Part shown: positions 13,184-22,104 of the stretch, piece after piece
Layout of the letters: each line of letters starts with the position of its first letter
Numbering within the stretch: position 1 is the first letter of the stretch
Source: Pseudomonadota bacterium
Lineage (GTDB): Bacteria; Pseudomonadota; Gammaproteobacteria; Burkholderiales; Rhodocyclaceae
NCBI GenBank assembly: GCA_023459095.1
Contig: JAEWVQ010000071.1
Coordinates: forward strand, 1 to 22,104
Length of the DNA: 22,104 nucleotides
Direction: 5' to 3'
Program-made: the position numbers and the translations under genes
Notes under the pieces: generated by a model
The model's input: only the letters and a program-made list of their open reading frames with translations
What the model was told of the DNA's origin: nothing
Database searches by the model: none

Positions 13184-16100
13184 TCAGGACAAGGCCGGGC
13201 GCTGCGCCGGTGGCACCTCCCCGGCCGCGGCCTGTTCCGCCAACGCCGGTGCGCGCTCGCGCCGCGCGAGCAGCGTATACACCGTGGGCACCACGAACAG
13301 CGTGAAGAAGGTGCCGAGCAGCAGGCCGCCGACGATCACCCAGCCGATCTGCTGGCGGCTCTCGGCGCCGGCGCCGGTGGCGAGCGCAAGCGGCACCGAG
13401 CCGAGCACCATCGCGCCGGTGGTCATCAGGATCGGGCGCAGGCGCAGCACCGAGGCCTCGATCACCGCGGCGCGCAGGGCCTGGCCGTGGTCGCGCAGCT
13501 GGTTGGCGAACTCGACGATGAGGATGCCGTGCTTGGTGATCAGCCCGACCAGGGTGACCAGCCCGATCTGGCTATAGACGTTGAGCGTGCCGCCGGCGAG
13601 CCACAGCGCGCCGAGCGCGCCGGCCATCGACAACGGCACCGTCAGCATGATGATGAAGGGGTCGCGGAAGCTCTCGAACTGCGCCGCCAGCACCAGATAG
13701 ATGAAGGCGAGCGCGAGCACGAAGGCGAGCGCGAGGCTGGCCGAGCTGCTCTTGAACTCGCGCGACATGCCGTCGTAGTCGGTGGAGTAGCCCGCCGGCA
13801 GCACGCGCGCGGCGGCGGCGTCGAGATAGTCGAGGGCCTCGCCGAGCGCAAAATCCGGGGCGAGGTTGGCGGAAATCGTCACCGCGCGGCGCTGGCCGAA
13901 GTGATTGAGCTCGCGCGGGCTCACCGTCTCGCGCACGGTGACCAGGTTGGCCAGCGGCACCATCTCGCCGCTCTTGCCGCGCACGAAGATGTCGCGGATG
14001 TCGCGCGGATCGGCGCGGCTGCCGGCCTCGACCTGGACGATGACGTCGTACTGTTCGGCGTCCTTCTTGTAGCGCGTCACCTGGCGGCCGCCGAGCATGG
14101 TCTCCAGTGTGCGACCGATGACGTCGATCGAGACGCCGAGGTCGGCGGCCTTGTCGCGGTCCACATTGACCGCGAGTTCGGGTTTGGTCAGCTTCAGGTC
14201 GGTGTCGGGGGCGACGAAGCCGGGCTGCTTGCGCATCTCGTCGAGCATGAGCTCGGTGTAGCGCGCGAGCTCGTCGTAGGACTCCGAGGTCGTGATCACG
14301 AAGCTCACCGGACGCGTGCGCGGGCTCTGACCGAACGCCGCCGGCAGCACCGGAAAGGCATTGACGCCGGGAATCGCGCGCAGCCGCGGCTGCAGCTCGG
14401 CGGCGATGTCGGCGGCGCCGCGCTCGCGCGCCGCCCAGTCGTTGAAGCCGACGAAGGAGATGCCCTGCGACACGGTCGGGTTGCCCGACACCACCATGTA
14501 GCGGTCGACATCGGCGGTGGTGGCGAAGATCTGCTCGATCTGCCCGGCGTAGCGCGACATGTAGTCGATGGTCGAGCCTTCGGGACCGTTGAAGATCGCC
14601 ATCACCCGGCCGCGATCCTCGACCGGCGCAAGCTCCGACTTCAGCTGCCCGAGCAGCACCACCGCGCTGCCGGCGACCACGGCAAAGGCCAGCATCACCA
14701 CCCAGCGCAGCTCGAGCATGCGCACCAGCACGCGGCGGTAGCCCTCGGTGAGCCCTTCGAGGAAACGCTCGATGGCGTTGTACACCGGGCCGTGCCTGCT
14801 GTCGTGGCGCAGCAGCTTGGCGCACATCATCGGCGACAGGGTGAGGGCGACGAAGCCGGAGACGATCACCGCCCCCGCCAGGGTGAGCGCGAATTCGGTG
14901 AACAGCTTGCCGGTGCGCCCGGTCATGAAGGCCACCGGGGCATACACCGCAGCGAGCGTGATCGTCATCGCCACCACCGCGAAGCCGATCTCCTTCGCGC
15001 CCCGGAACGCGGCGGCGAGCGGCGCCATGCCCTCCTCGATGTGGCGGTAGATGTTCTCCAGCACGACGATGGCGTCGTCCACCACGAGACCGATCGCCAG
15101 CACCAGCGCGAGCAGCGTGAGCGTGTTGATTGAGAAGCCGAACATGAACATGAGCGCGAAGGCGCCGACCAGCGACACCGGGATGGTGACCAGCGGCACC
15201 AGCATCGCGCGCCAGTTGCGCAGGAAGAAGAAGCACACCACCGCGACCAGCAGCACCGCCTCCCAGATCGTCGAGAACACCGAGGCGATCGAGCGCTCGA
15301 TGAATACCGTGGTGTCGTTGGCGATGGTCATCGACATGCCGGCGGGGAGTTCGGCTTCGAGCACCGGCAGCATCTCATCGAGCGCGCGCTTGAGGTCGAG
15401 CGGGTTCGCGGTCGACTGCTTGATCAGGCCGATCGAAATCGCCGGCCGGCCCATGAAGCGCACTGCGGTGCGCTCGTCGGCGGCGGCCACGTCCACGCGG
15501 CCGATGTCGCGGATGCGCACGGCGTAGCCGTCGGGGGTCGCGGCCTGACGCACGACCACCGCCTCGAACTGCGCCGGCTCGGCAAGATCGGTGCGCGCCA
15601 CCACGGAGAATTCGCGCTCGCGGCTCTCGATGCGGCCCGCCGGCAGCTCGATGTTCTGGCGCCGGATCGCGTCCTCGACGTCCTGCGGGGTGAGGCCGAA
15701 AGCGGCGAGACGGTCGCGGTCGAGCCAGATCCGCATCGAATAGCGGCGCTCACCGAACACGCGCGCATCGGCCGCGCCGGGCAGGGTCTGCAGGCGCGGC
15801 TTGACGATGCGGCTGGCGATGTCGCTCATCTCCAGCGAGCTGTGGCGCTCGGAGGCGAACGCCACCCAGATGATGGGGTTGGCGTCGGCCTCGACCTTGG
15901 CGATCACCGGCTCGTCGATGTCGTCGGGCAGGCGCCGGCGCACCCGCGACACGCGGTCGCGCACGTCGGCGGCGGCGCTGTCGGCGTCGCGCTCGATGCG
16001 GAACTTGACCGTGATCTGGCTGCGCTCGGGGCGGCTGATCGAGGACAGCACATCGACGCCCTCGATGCCGGCGAGCGAATCCTCCAGCGGCTTGGTGACC

Positions 16101-16285
16101 TGGGATTCGATGATCTCCGCGCTCGCGCCGGTGTAGCGCGTGTCGACGGTGACCACCGGCTCGTCGATGTTGGGGTACTCGCGCACGGTGAGACGCGAGT
16201 ACGACATCAGCCCGACCAGCAGCACCATCAGCGACAGCACGGTGGCGAACACCGGGCGCTTGATGCAGATCTCGGAAATGACCAT
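13184..16285 (-). CDS. RND multidrug efflux transporter (HAE1 family)
   Basis: A 1033-residue inner-membrane proton antiporter of full AcrB-family length. The N-terminus 'SEICIKRPVFATVLSLMV' opens transmembrane helix 1, a large periplasmic loop follows (about 32-330), and then helices 2-6. The proton-relay aspartates D403-D404 ('GLVVDDAIVVLEN') and the partner lysine in helix 10 ('GLITKHGILIVEFAN') are present. It should expel drugs, dyes or solvents together with the adaptor encoded just upstream (14-base gap, same strand). No outer-membrane factor is encoded here, so a TolC/OprM-type channel from elsewhere is presumed. The substrate cannot be predicted. It is convergent with the alcohol-oxidation operon and probably unrelated to it, although solvent efflux next to alcohol use is conceivable. 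Confidence 0.95.
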   Translation of the reverse strand: MVISEICIKRPVFATVLSLMVLLVGLMSYSRLTVREYPNIDEPVVTVDTRYTGASAEIIESQVTKPLEDSLAGIEGVDVLSSISRPERSQITVKFRIERDADSAAADVRDRVSRVRRRLPDDIDEPVIAKVEADANPIIWVAFASERHSSLEMSDIASRIVKPRLQTLPGAADARVFGERRYSMRIWLDRDRLAAFGLTPQDVEDAIRRQNIELPAGRIESREREFSVVARTDLAEPAQFEAVVVRQAATPDGYAVRIRDIGRVDVAAADERTAVRFMGRPAISIGLIKQSTANPLDLKRALDEMLPVLEAELPAGMSMTIANDTTVFIERSIASVFSTIWEAVLLVAVVCFFFLRNWRAMLVPLVTIPVSLVGAFALMFMFGFSINTLTLLALVLAIGLVVDDAIVVLENIYRHIEEGMAPLAAAFRGAKEIGFAVVAMTITLAAVYAPVAFMTGRTGKLFTEFALTLAGAVIVSGFVALTLSPMMCAKLLRHDSRHGPVYNAIERFLEGLTEGYRRVLVRMLELRWVVMLAFAVVAGSAVVLLGQLKSELAPVEDRGRVMAIFNGPEGSTIDYMSRYAGQIEQIFATTADVDRYMVVSGNPTVSQGISFVGFNDWAARERGAADIAAELQPRLRAIPGVNAFPVLPAAFGQSPRTRPVSFVITTSESYDELARYTELMLDEMRKQPGFVAPDTDLKLTKPELAVNVDRDKAADLGVSIDVIGRTLETMLGGRQVTRYKKDAEQYDVIVQVEAGSRADPRDIRDIFVRGKSGEMVPLANLVTVRETVSPRELNHFGQRRAVTISANLAPDFALGEALDYLDAAAARVLPAGYSTDYDGMSREFKSSSASLALAFVLALAFIYLVLAAQFESFRDPFIIMLTVPLSMAGALGALWLAGGTLNVYSQIGLVTLVGLITKHGILIVEFANQLRDHGQALRAAVIEASVLRLRPILMTTGAMVLGSVPLALATGAGAESRQQIGWVIVGGLLLGTFFTLFVVPTVYTLLARRERAPALAEQAAAGEVPPAQRPALS

Positions 16286-16299
16286 GGCGGCGGCTCCGC

Positions 16300-17397
16300 T
16301 CAGCCGGCCGCGGCCGGGCCTGCCGGCTGCACCACGGTGACCGCTGCGCCGTCGCGCAGCTTGAGATGGCCGGCGGTGACGACGACCTCGCCGGGCGCGA
16401 GCCCGTCGACGACCTCGACCATCGCCGCGCGCCGCGCGCCGGTCTTGACCTCGACCCGCTTCGCCTTGCCGTCCTCGATGCGATAGACGAATTGCACGTT
16501 GCCCGGCGCCGGCATCAGCGCCTCCTCGGGCACCACCGCGACCGCGGGGCGCTCCTCCAGGATCAGGCGCACGCGGGCGAACATGCCCGGGCGCAGGCGG
16601 CCGTCGGGATTGGGCAGGCGCGCGCGCATCACCACCGCGCGCCCTTGCGCATCGACCAGCGGATCGATCGCATCGACGGTGGCGGCAAAGCGCTCGCCGG
16701 GCAGCGCATCGCTCGTCACCTCCAGCGCCTGGCCGGGACGGATGCGCTGCAGGTACAGCTCGGGCAGGCGGAAATCGACCTTCAGGGTGGCGATGTCCTC
16801 CAGATTGACCAGCACCTCGCCTTCCTTGATGTAGTCGCCAACGCTAACGTTGCGTATCCCGACCACGCCGGCAAACGGCGCGACGATGCGCGTGCGCTGG
16901 AAGCGCGCCTCGGCCAGCGCGGTGGTGGCGCGCGCCACCTCGAGCTTCGAGGCAGCCTCGTCGCGCGCGCTCTGGCTGACGAACTTGCGCGCGAACAGAT
17001 CCTCGGTGCGGCGGTGGTTCGATTCGGCCAGCGCATGCGCCGCCTTCGCCTGCTCGAGTTCGGCCTGCTGCACGGCGGCGTCGAACTCGACCAGCACCGC
17101 GCCTTTGGCCACCGGCATGCCTTCGCGGAAATGAATGCGGGCGATGCGCCCGGCCACTTCCGGACGCAGGATCACCGATTCGTTCGACACCAGCGAACCG
17201 ACCGCGCTGACGTCGTCGGGCATGGCGCGCAGCTCGACCGCGCGCACCTCCACCGCGACCGCAGCCGCGGCCGCTGCGCCGCCATTCCGGGCCGACGCCG
17301 GCGCCGGCACGCTGCGATTCGCATACCAGGCATAAGCGCCGACGGCGATCAGACCAACAACACTGAGGACAAGCACGAAAGGGCGACGCAAGGACAT
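16300..17397 (-). CDS. RND efflux periplasmic adaptor (membrane fusion protein)
   Basis: A 365-residue periplasmic adaptor. An N-terminal membrane anchor (about 7-26, no lipobox) is followed by an alanine-rich linker, the first lipoyl half ('PEVAGRIARIHFREGMPVAKG', about 78-98), an alpha-hairpin with coiled-coil character (about 107-165), the second lipoyl half ('APFAGVVGIRNVSVGDYI', about 173-190), and beta-barrel and membrane-proximal domains ('RLRPGMFARVRL', 'VVPEEAL'). It joins the RND pump to an outer-membrane channel. The ATG at 17397 has no clear ribosome-binding site (CTCTCCC precedes it). The 153-base region upstream (17398-17550) has no gene and no repressor gene of TetR type is adjacent, so regulation is not visible. 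Confidence 0.93.
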   Translation of the reverse strand: MSLRRPFVLVLSVVGLIAVGAYAWYANRSVPAPASARNGGAAAAAAVAVEVRAVELRAMPDDVSAVGSLVSNESVILRPEVAGRIARIHFREGMPVAKGAVLVEFDAAVQQAELEQAKAAHALAESNHRRTEDLFARKFVSQSARDEAASKLEVARATTALAEARFQRTRIVAPFAGVVGIRNVSVGDYIKEGEVLVNLEDIATLKVDFRLPELYLQRIRPGQALEVTSDALPGERFAATVDAIDPLVDAQGRAVVMRARLPNPDGRLRPGMFARVRLILEERPAVAVVPEEALMPAPGNVQFVYRIEDGKAKRVEVKTGARRAAMVEVVDGLAPGEVVVTAGHLKLRDGAAVTVVQPAGPAAAG

Positions 17398-17550
17398 GGG
17401 AGAGCAGCTCAGGACAGGCGCGGGAAAAAAGTGAGTGTGCCGAAGTTTGTTCCAGCCGGCACGTGGACCGGTCGACCCGCCGAACGCCGCGACCGTTCCC
17501 GCGCCCAGCGCCGCGGGCGCGCAATCGCCGGCGCGGTGGCCCGCGGCGAT

Positions 17551-18303
17551 CTACTCGCGATGCACGACGTAGGCGCTGCCGGTGCCACTCTTCGAGCGGT
17601 ACATGGCCTGATCGGCGAGGCGGATCAATTCTTCGGCATCGGCACCGTAGCGGGGGTGGAGCACGATGCCCACGCTGGTGCCAACCTCGGCGGTGACGCC
17701 ATCGAGCTCGAAGGGCGCGGCCAGGCTGTCGATGAAACGCTGCGCGACCGCCTCGGCCTGCGCCGGATGATCGATGTCGGGCTGCACGCAGGCGAATTCG
17801 TCGCCGCTCAGGCGCGCCAGGGTGTCGGATTCGCGGATGCAGGCGCGCAGGCGGGCCGCCACCTGGGCGAGCAGGACATCGCCGACGGCATGGCCATGGG
17901 TGTCATTGACCGCCTTGAAGCGGTCCAGATCGAGGAAGAACACCGCCAGCGCGCGCCCCGAGCGCTGACTCTGCGCCATCGCCTGGCGCAGGCGGTCGAC
18001 GAAGATGACGCGGTTGGGCAGGCCGGTGAGCGGGTCGTAGTTGGCCATTTCCAGCTCGGCCTTGACCCGCAGCAGATCCTCGATCATGCATTCGAGGCGG
18101 AACTCGCGCGCCTCGAGCTGCACCACCAGACGCGCGAAGGCCTCGGCGAAGGCCGCCAGCGTGGGCGTCTCGCGGCTGGAACCGGCGATGTCGAGCAACG
18201 GCGCGACGACGTTGTAGTCGCCGCGCAACGCGATGCGTTCGACGATGTCGAGCAGGCGCTCGAAAGCGGCGTCGTGCGACAGCACGGTCGATGACGTAGA
18301 CAC
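17551..18303 (-). CDS. Diguanylate cyclase with SGDEF active site
   Basis: A 250-residue cytoplasmic protein with a C-terminal GGDEF domain (about 85-250), which makes cyclic di-GMP from two GTP. The domain opens with 'DPLTGLPNR' (90-98). The active-site loop is S166-G-D-E-F170 rather than GGDEF, a variant known in some active enzymes. The product-inhibition site R157-E-S-D160 lies exactly five residues before it, so feedback inhibition is expected. The first 85 residues are helical with no membrane segment and no sensor domain I can name; a helix around 60-88 could be the signalling coiled coil. The start is the GTG at 18303 with GGAG 8 bases upstream. It is transcribed in the same direction as the efflux genes, but 153 bases away, so it is likely separate. 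Confidence 0.92.
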   Translation of the reverse strand: MSTSSTVLSHDAAFERLLDIVERIALRGDYNVVAPLLDIAGSSRETPTLAAFAEAFARLVVQLEAREFRLECMIEDLLRVKAELEMANYDPLTGLPNRVIFVDRLRQAMAQSQRSGRALAVFFLDLDRFKAVNDTHGHAVGDVLLAQVAARLRACIRESDTLARLSGDEFACVQPDIDHPAQAEAVAQRFIDSLAAPFELDGVTAEVGTSVGIVLHPRYGADAEELIRLADQAMYRSKSGTGSAYVVHRE

Positions 18304-18443
18304 GGGACTCTCCGATGACGAAGTCCCAAGCCTAGCAGACTTGCATGCATGGAACGACTCACGGCGTCACCTTGCGCGGCCCCGCAGCACGCCGTTTCGT
18401 GCGCGCCACGAGCTCAGCGCGGCGTCACCGGCGGGCGCGCACC

Positions 18444-18642
18444 TCAGTCGTCGTCATCCTCGTCATCGTCGTCGGGCAACACCAGATCGACCCCGGCGCC
18501 GACCACCTTGGCGGTGGTCGATACCGCGGTCGCGGTGACGGTGACCGCGGCATCGGCCACCGCGATCACCGCGCACCCCGGCAGCAGCGCACAGGCGACG
18601 AGCGCCATCCACAGCGCGGCGCTGCGCACCGAGCCCGCAGGC

Positions 18643-18671
<29 letters not shown>
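18444..18671 (-). CDS. Small lipoprotein with acidic C-terminal tail
   Basis: A 75-residue hypothetical protein. A hydrophobic stretch ends in a lipobox Leu-Pro-Gly-Cys ('ALLPGCAVIAV', Cys at residue 33), followed by an Ala/Val/Thr-rich segment and a tail made almost only of Asp and Glu ('DDDDEDDDD'), encoded by a GAC/GAT-rich repeat at 18447-18473. The ATG at 18671 overlaps the end of purM by 29 bases. A GTG at 18629 (residue 15) would give a classical short lipoprotein signal starting 13 bases after the purM stop and is an equally good start. Neither has a clear ribosome site. It is probably co-transcribed with purM. The function is unknown; the tail could bind cations. The family is not one I can name. 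Confidence 0.6.
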
Positions 18672-19701
<1,030 letters not shown>

Positions 19702-19758
19702 GATCGTACCTCTGGCTTGCAGGATGCGGTTTCGGCGCCGGCCGGCATGCAGCTAAAC

Positions 19759-19787
19759 TTGAGGCTGCAACGCCAACTGGCTACATT
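19759..19787 (+). promoter_or_regulatory. Candidate sigma-70 promoter of the permease-hda unit
   Basis: TTGAGG (-35, 19759-19764) and TACATT (-10, 19782-19787) are 17 bases apart, each matching 4 of 6 consensus bases, in the AT-richest part of the 140-base divergent gap. A GCGGGGC/GCCCCGC hairpin (19798-19817) would lie in the leader. Confidence 0.45.
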
Positions 19788-19841
19788 TACGGGTTTCGCG
19801 GGGCCATCGCGCCCCGCGCCAAGTCCTCGATTTTACTTGAA

Positions 19842-20933
19842 ATGACCCCACCTCGCGCCGACCACCTGCAAACCGCACTCTGGGCCGGCGTCGGACTCGC
19901 CCTGATCGGCCTGTTCTGGCTGCTGTCCCCGATCCTGACACCGTTCGCGGTGGCGGCGGTGTTCGCCTACATCTGCGACCCCGCGGTCAACTGGATGGTG
20001 GGCCGCCGCATTCCCCGTCCGGCCGCGGTGCTGCTCGTGATCACCACGGCCGGTTTGGTGCTGGTCGGCCTCACCCTGGTACTGGTGCCCATGCTGTACC
20101 GCGAGGCGGTGGCGCTGCTGCGGCGCCTGCCCGACCTGATGGAGTTGTTCAACCAGCAGGTCGCGCCGGTGCTCCAGGCCCGTCTCGACATCGAACTGCA
20201 GCTCGACGCCAGCCAGTTCCGGCAATGGATGAGCGCGCACTGGGACAGCGCCCAGGATCTGATCCCGATCGCCCTCGGCCACCTCAAGAGCGGCGGCGCC
20301 GCGCTCGTCGGCGTGCTCGCCAATCTGTTCCTGATTCCGGTGGTGATGTTCTACCTGCTGCAGGAGTGGCCACGCCTGCTCGCTGCACTGCAGCACGGCG
20401 TGCCGCGGCCGTGGCTGGCGCGCACGCTGCGCGTGCTCGGCGACGTCGACTCGGTGCTGTCGGAATTCCTGCGCGGCCAACTCTCGGTGATGGTGCTGCT
20501 GGCGATCTTCTACAGCGTCGGGTTGTGGCTGGCCGGGCTCAACTTCGCGCTGCCGGTGGGCGTGCTCACCGGGCTGCTGGTGTTCATTCCCTACGTCGGC
20601 TTCGGCGGCGGCCTGGTGCTGGCGATCATCGCCGCGCTGCTGCAGGGCGGCGGCTGGTCGCCGCTGATCGGCGTCGCCGTCGTTTATGGCCTGGGCCAGC
20701 TGATCGAGAGCTTCGTGCTCACGCCCTACCTGGTCGGCGAACGCATCGGCCTGCATCCGCTGGCGGTGATCTTCGCGCTGATGGCCTTCGGCCAACTGTT
20801 CGGCTTCGTCGGCGTGCTCGTTGCGCTGCCGGTCAGCGCCGCGCTGCTCGTCGGCCTGCGCGAAGTGCGCAGCGCCTGGTTCGCAAGCACGCTCTATCTC
20901 GGCAGCGAAGGCGCCCCATGCAAAGACGAATGA
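19842..20933 (+). CDS. AI-2E family transporter (PerM-like permease)
   Basis: A 363-residue polytopic membrane protein with about eight hydrophobic segments. A pair at about 10-45 is followed by a segment at 58-80, an amphipathic helical region at 85-150, and the remaining helices from about 155 to 345. The C-terminal part has the family's 'FIPYVG', 'LVGERIGLHPLAVIFALMAFGQLFGF' and 'VLVALPVSAALL' type segments. Members include PerM, TqsA and YdiK-like proteins; substrates of this subgroup are unknown, and the name does not prove autoinducer transport. The ATG at 19842 lacks a strong ribosome site. Its stop overlaps the hda start (ATGA at 20930), so hda translation is probably coupled. Confidence 0.92.
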   Translation: MTPPRADHLQTALWAGVGLALIGLFWLLSPILTPFAVAAVFAYICDPAVNWMVGRRIPRPAAVLLVITTAGLVLVGLTLVLVPMLYREAVALLRRLPDLMELFNQQVAPVLQARLDIELQLDASQFRQWMSAHWDSAQDLIPIALGHLKSGGAALVGVLANLFLIPVVMFYLLQEWPRLLAALQHGVPRPWLARTLRVLGDVDSVLSEFLRGQLSVMVLLAIFYSVGLWLAGLNFALPVGVLTGLLVFIPYVGFGGGLVLAIIAALLQGGGWSPLIGVAVVYGLGQLIESFVLTPYLVGERIGLHPLAVIFALMAFGQLFGFVGVLVALPVSAALLVGLREVRSAWFASTLYLGSEGAPCKDE

Positions 20934-21628
20934 AACAGCTGGTTCTCGACATCCGCCGCGACGCCCCGCCGACGCTGGACAACTTCGTCGCCGGCGACGC
21001 CAATGCCGAACTCATCGCGACCCTCGCCCTGCACGCCGAAGCCGGCCGCGACGCGGGCATGCTGACCGCGCCCCACGTCTACCTGTGGGGCACCCAGGGC
21101 AGCGGCCGCAGCCACTTGCTGCGCGCCACGGTCGCGCTCGCGGCAGCCGGCGGGCGCACCACCTACTACCTGCAGGGCGCCGAGGTCGGCGACGCGCTGC
21201 CCGACAGCGCGGGCGCGCTGATCGCCATCGACGACGTCGACACCCTCGGCGCGCAGGCCCAGATCGCACTTTTCAACGCCTTCAACCGCTCGCGCGGCAA
21301 CGGCCAGGCGCTGCTCCTCGCCGGCCCGGTCGCGGTGCTCGGCCTCGCGCTGCGCGAGGATCTGCGCACGCGCATCGGCCAGAGCCTGATCTTCGAGGTA
21401 CAGCCGCTCGACGACGCCTCGCGCGCCGCCATTCTCGCCACCCTCGCCGAGCGCCGCGGCCTGCGCCTGGCCGACGAGGTCACCGATTTCCTGCTGCGCC
21501 ACGGCCGTCGCGACCTGCCCAGCCTGCTCGCCGTGCTCGACGCCCTCGACGCGGCTTCGCTCGAACGCAAACGCCCGATCACCCTGCCCCTGCTGCGCGA
21601 GATGATGCAACAGGGCCTGGCGATCTGA
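20930..21628 (+). CDS. hda: DnaA regulatory inactivator Hda
   Basis: A 232-residue AAA+ protein related to DnaA domain III. With the DNA-loaded beta clamp it triggers hydrolysis of ATP bound to DnaA and so blocks re-initiation of replication. The N-terminus 'KQLVLDI' is the clamp-binding motif type of this family. The Walker A region is 'GTQGSGRSHLL' (54-64) with Arg in place of the usual Lys, as is common in Hda. Walker B is 'LIAIDDVD' (97-104). The segment 'LREDLRTRIGQSLIFEVQPLDD' holds the box VII arginine region. I chose the ATG at 20930 because the protein then begins MKQL as in relatives and overlaps the permease stop. An in-frame ATG at 20918, with GAAGG 6 bases upstream, has the better ribosome site and would add four residues. 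Confidence 0.94.
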   Translation: MKQLVLDIRRDAPPTLDNFVAGDANAELIATLALHAEAGRDAGMLTAPHVYLWGTQGSGRSHLLRATVALAAAGGRTTYYLQGAEVGDALPDSAGALIAIDDVDTLGAQAQIALFNAFNRSRGNGQALLLAGPVAVLGLALREDLRTRIGQSLIFEVQPLDDASRAAILATLAERRGLRLADEVTDFLLRHGRRDLPSLLAVLDALDAASLERKRPITLPLLREMMQQGLAI

Positions 21629-21662
21629 GTCTCCCTCAACCCCTTTCGTTTTACGGAACCCC

Positions 21663-22104
21663 GTGGATCTCGTCCTCTTCGACCTCGACAACACCCTCCT
21701 CGCCGGCGACTCCGACTTCGCCTGGGCCCAGTTCCTGATCGCCAAGGGCGTCCTCGACCGCGAGGTGCAGGAAGCGAAGAACATCGCCTTCTACGAGGAT
21801 TACAAGGCCGGCACGCTCGACATCGTCGCCTTCCTCGATTTCCAGCTCGCCCCCCTCGCCCGCCATCCGCGCGCCCAGCTCGACGCCTGGCACCGCGAGT
21901 TCGTAGACGACTCGATCCGCCCGATGATCACGCCGCAGGCCCGCGCCCTGGTGCAGGAACACCTCGACCGCGGCGCACTGGTCGCGGTGGTCACCGCCAC
22001 CAACAGCTTCGTAACCGGCCCGATCGCGCGCGAATTCGGCATTCCCCACCTCATCGCCACCGTGCCCGGACGCCGCGCCGACGGCAGCTTCACCGGCAAG
22101 CCGG
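21663..22104 (+). CDS. HAD-IB family phosphatase (SerB-like), partial
   Basis: The first 147 residues of a haloacid-dehalogenase hydrolase; the gene runs off the window end. Motif I is 'FDLDNTLLAGDSD' (nucleophile Asp7, acid Asp9) and motif II is the Thr in 'VVTATNSFVTGPIA' (about residue 108). The small helical cap between them (residues about 20-85) is typical of subfamily IB, close to phosphoserine phosphatase. The start is the GTG at 21663, with CGGA about 8 bases upstream, 34 bases after hda. This gene commonly follows hda in betaproteobacteria. The substrate (phosphoserine, histidinol phosphate or another) cannot be settled from this part. Confidence 0.88.
   Translation, partial: MDLVLFDLDNTLLAGDSDFAWAQFLIAKGVLDREVQEAKNIAFYEDYKAGTLDIVAFLDFQLAPLARHPRAQLDAWHREFVDDSIRPMITPQARALVQEHLDRGALVAVVTATNSFVTGPIAREFGIPHLIATVPGRRADGSFTGKP

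Overview
The DNA is very GC-rich (about 70 %) and compact. The gene content points to a betaproteobacterium, most likely Rhodocyclales of the Thauera/Azoarcus type: purM, an AI-2E permease, hda and a HAD-IB hydrolase stand in the order usual for that class, next to an ethanol-oxidation locus. The genus is an inference; there is no rRNA or tRNA in the window.

Positions 1-13155 hold a periplasmic quinoprotein (PQQ) alcohol-oxidation locus. An AcoR/ExaE-type sigma-54 activator gene (minus strand, cut by the window start) is divergent from a PedF-like cytochrome c and a cytochrome b561. Facing them are a DUF779 gene and an ExaC-like aldehyde dehydrogenase on the minus strand. Then come a short GAF+PAS protein that looks like an activator stripped of its AAA+ and DNA-binding parts, and a long forward operon: PQQ ethanol dehydrogenase (exaA), exported pentapeptide-repeat protein, second PedF-like cytochrome c with two extra cysteines, SoxYZ-like carrier, zinc metallohydrolase, a TonB-dependent receptor of YncD/PqqU type, and a DUF302-like lipoprotein. 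Three transcription units carry good -24/-12 (sigma-54) promoters, and each has a pair of 17-bp operator-like sites 50-115 bp upstream. Ethanol or a related alcohol would be oxidised in the periplasm by ExaA, electrons would pass to the PedF-like cytochromes, the aldehyde would be oxidised in the cytoplasm by ExaC, and PQQ itself may be taken up through the receptor. No PQQ biosynthesis gene is seen here.

Positions 13184-17397 (minus strand) encode an RND efflux adaptor and pump pair without an outer-membrane channel. A soluble diguanylate cyclase with an SGDEF active site follows (17551-18303, minus), then a tiny lipoprotein with an acidic tail (18444-18671, minus).

Positions 18643-22104 are housekeeping: purM (minus, TTG start) and, divergently, an AI-2E permease, hda and the first two-thirds of a HAD-IB phosphatase gene that runs off the window end.

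The most unusual items are the activator-like protein without an output domain, the sigma-54 promoter/operator network around it, the PqqU-like receptor inside an alcohol dehydrogenase operon, and a textbook terminator between the aldehyde dehydrogenase and DUF779 genes.
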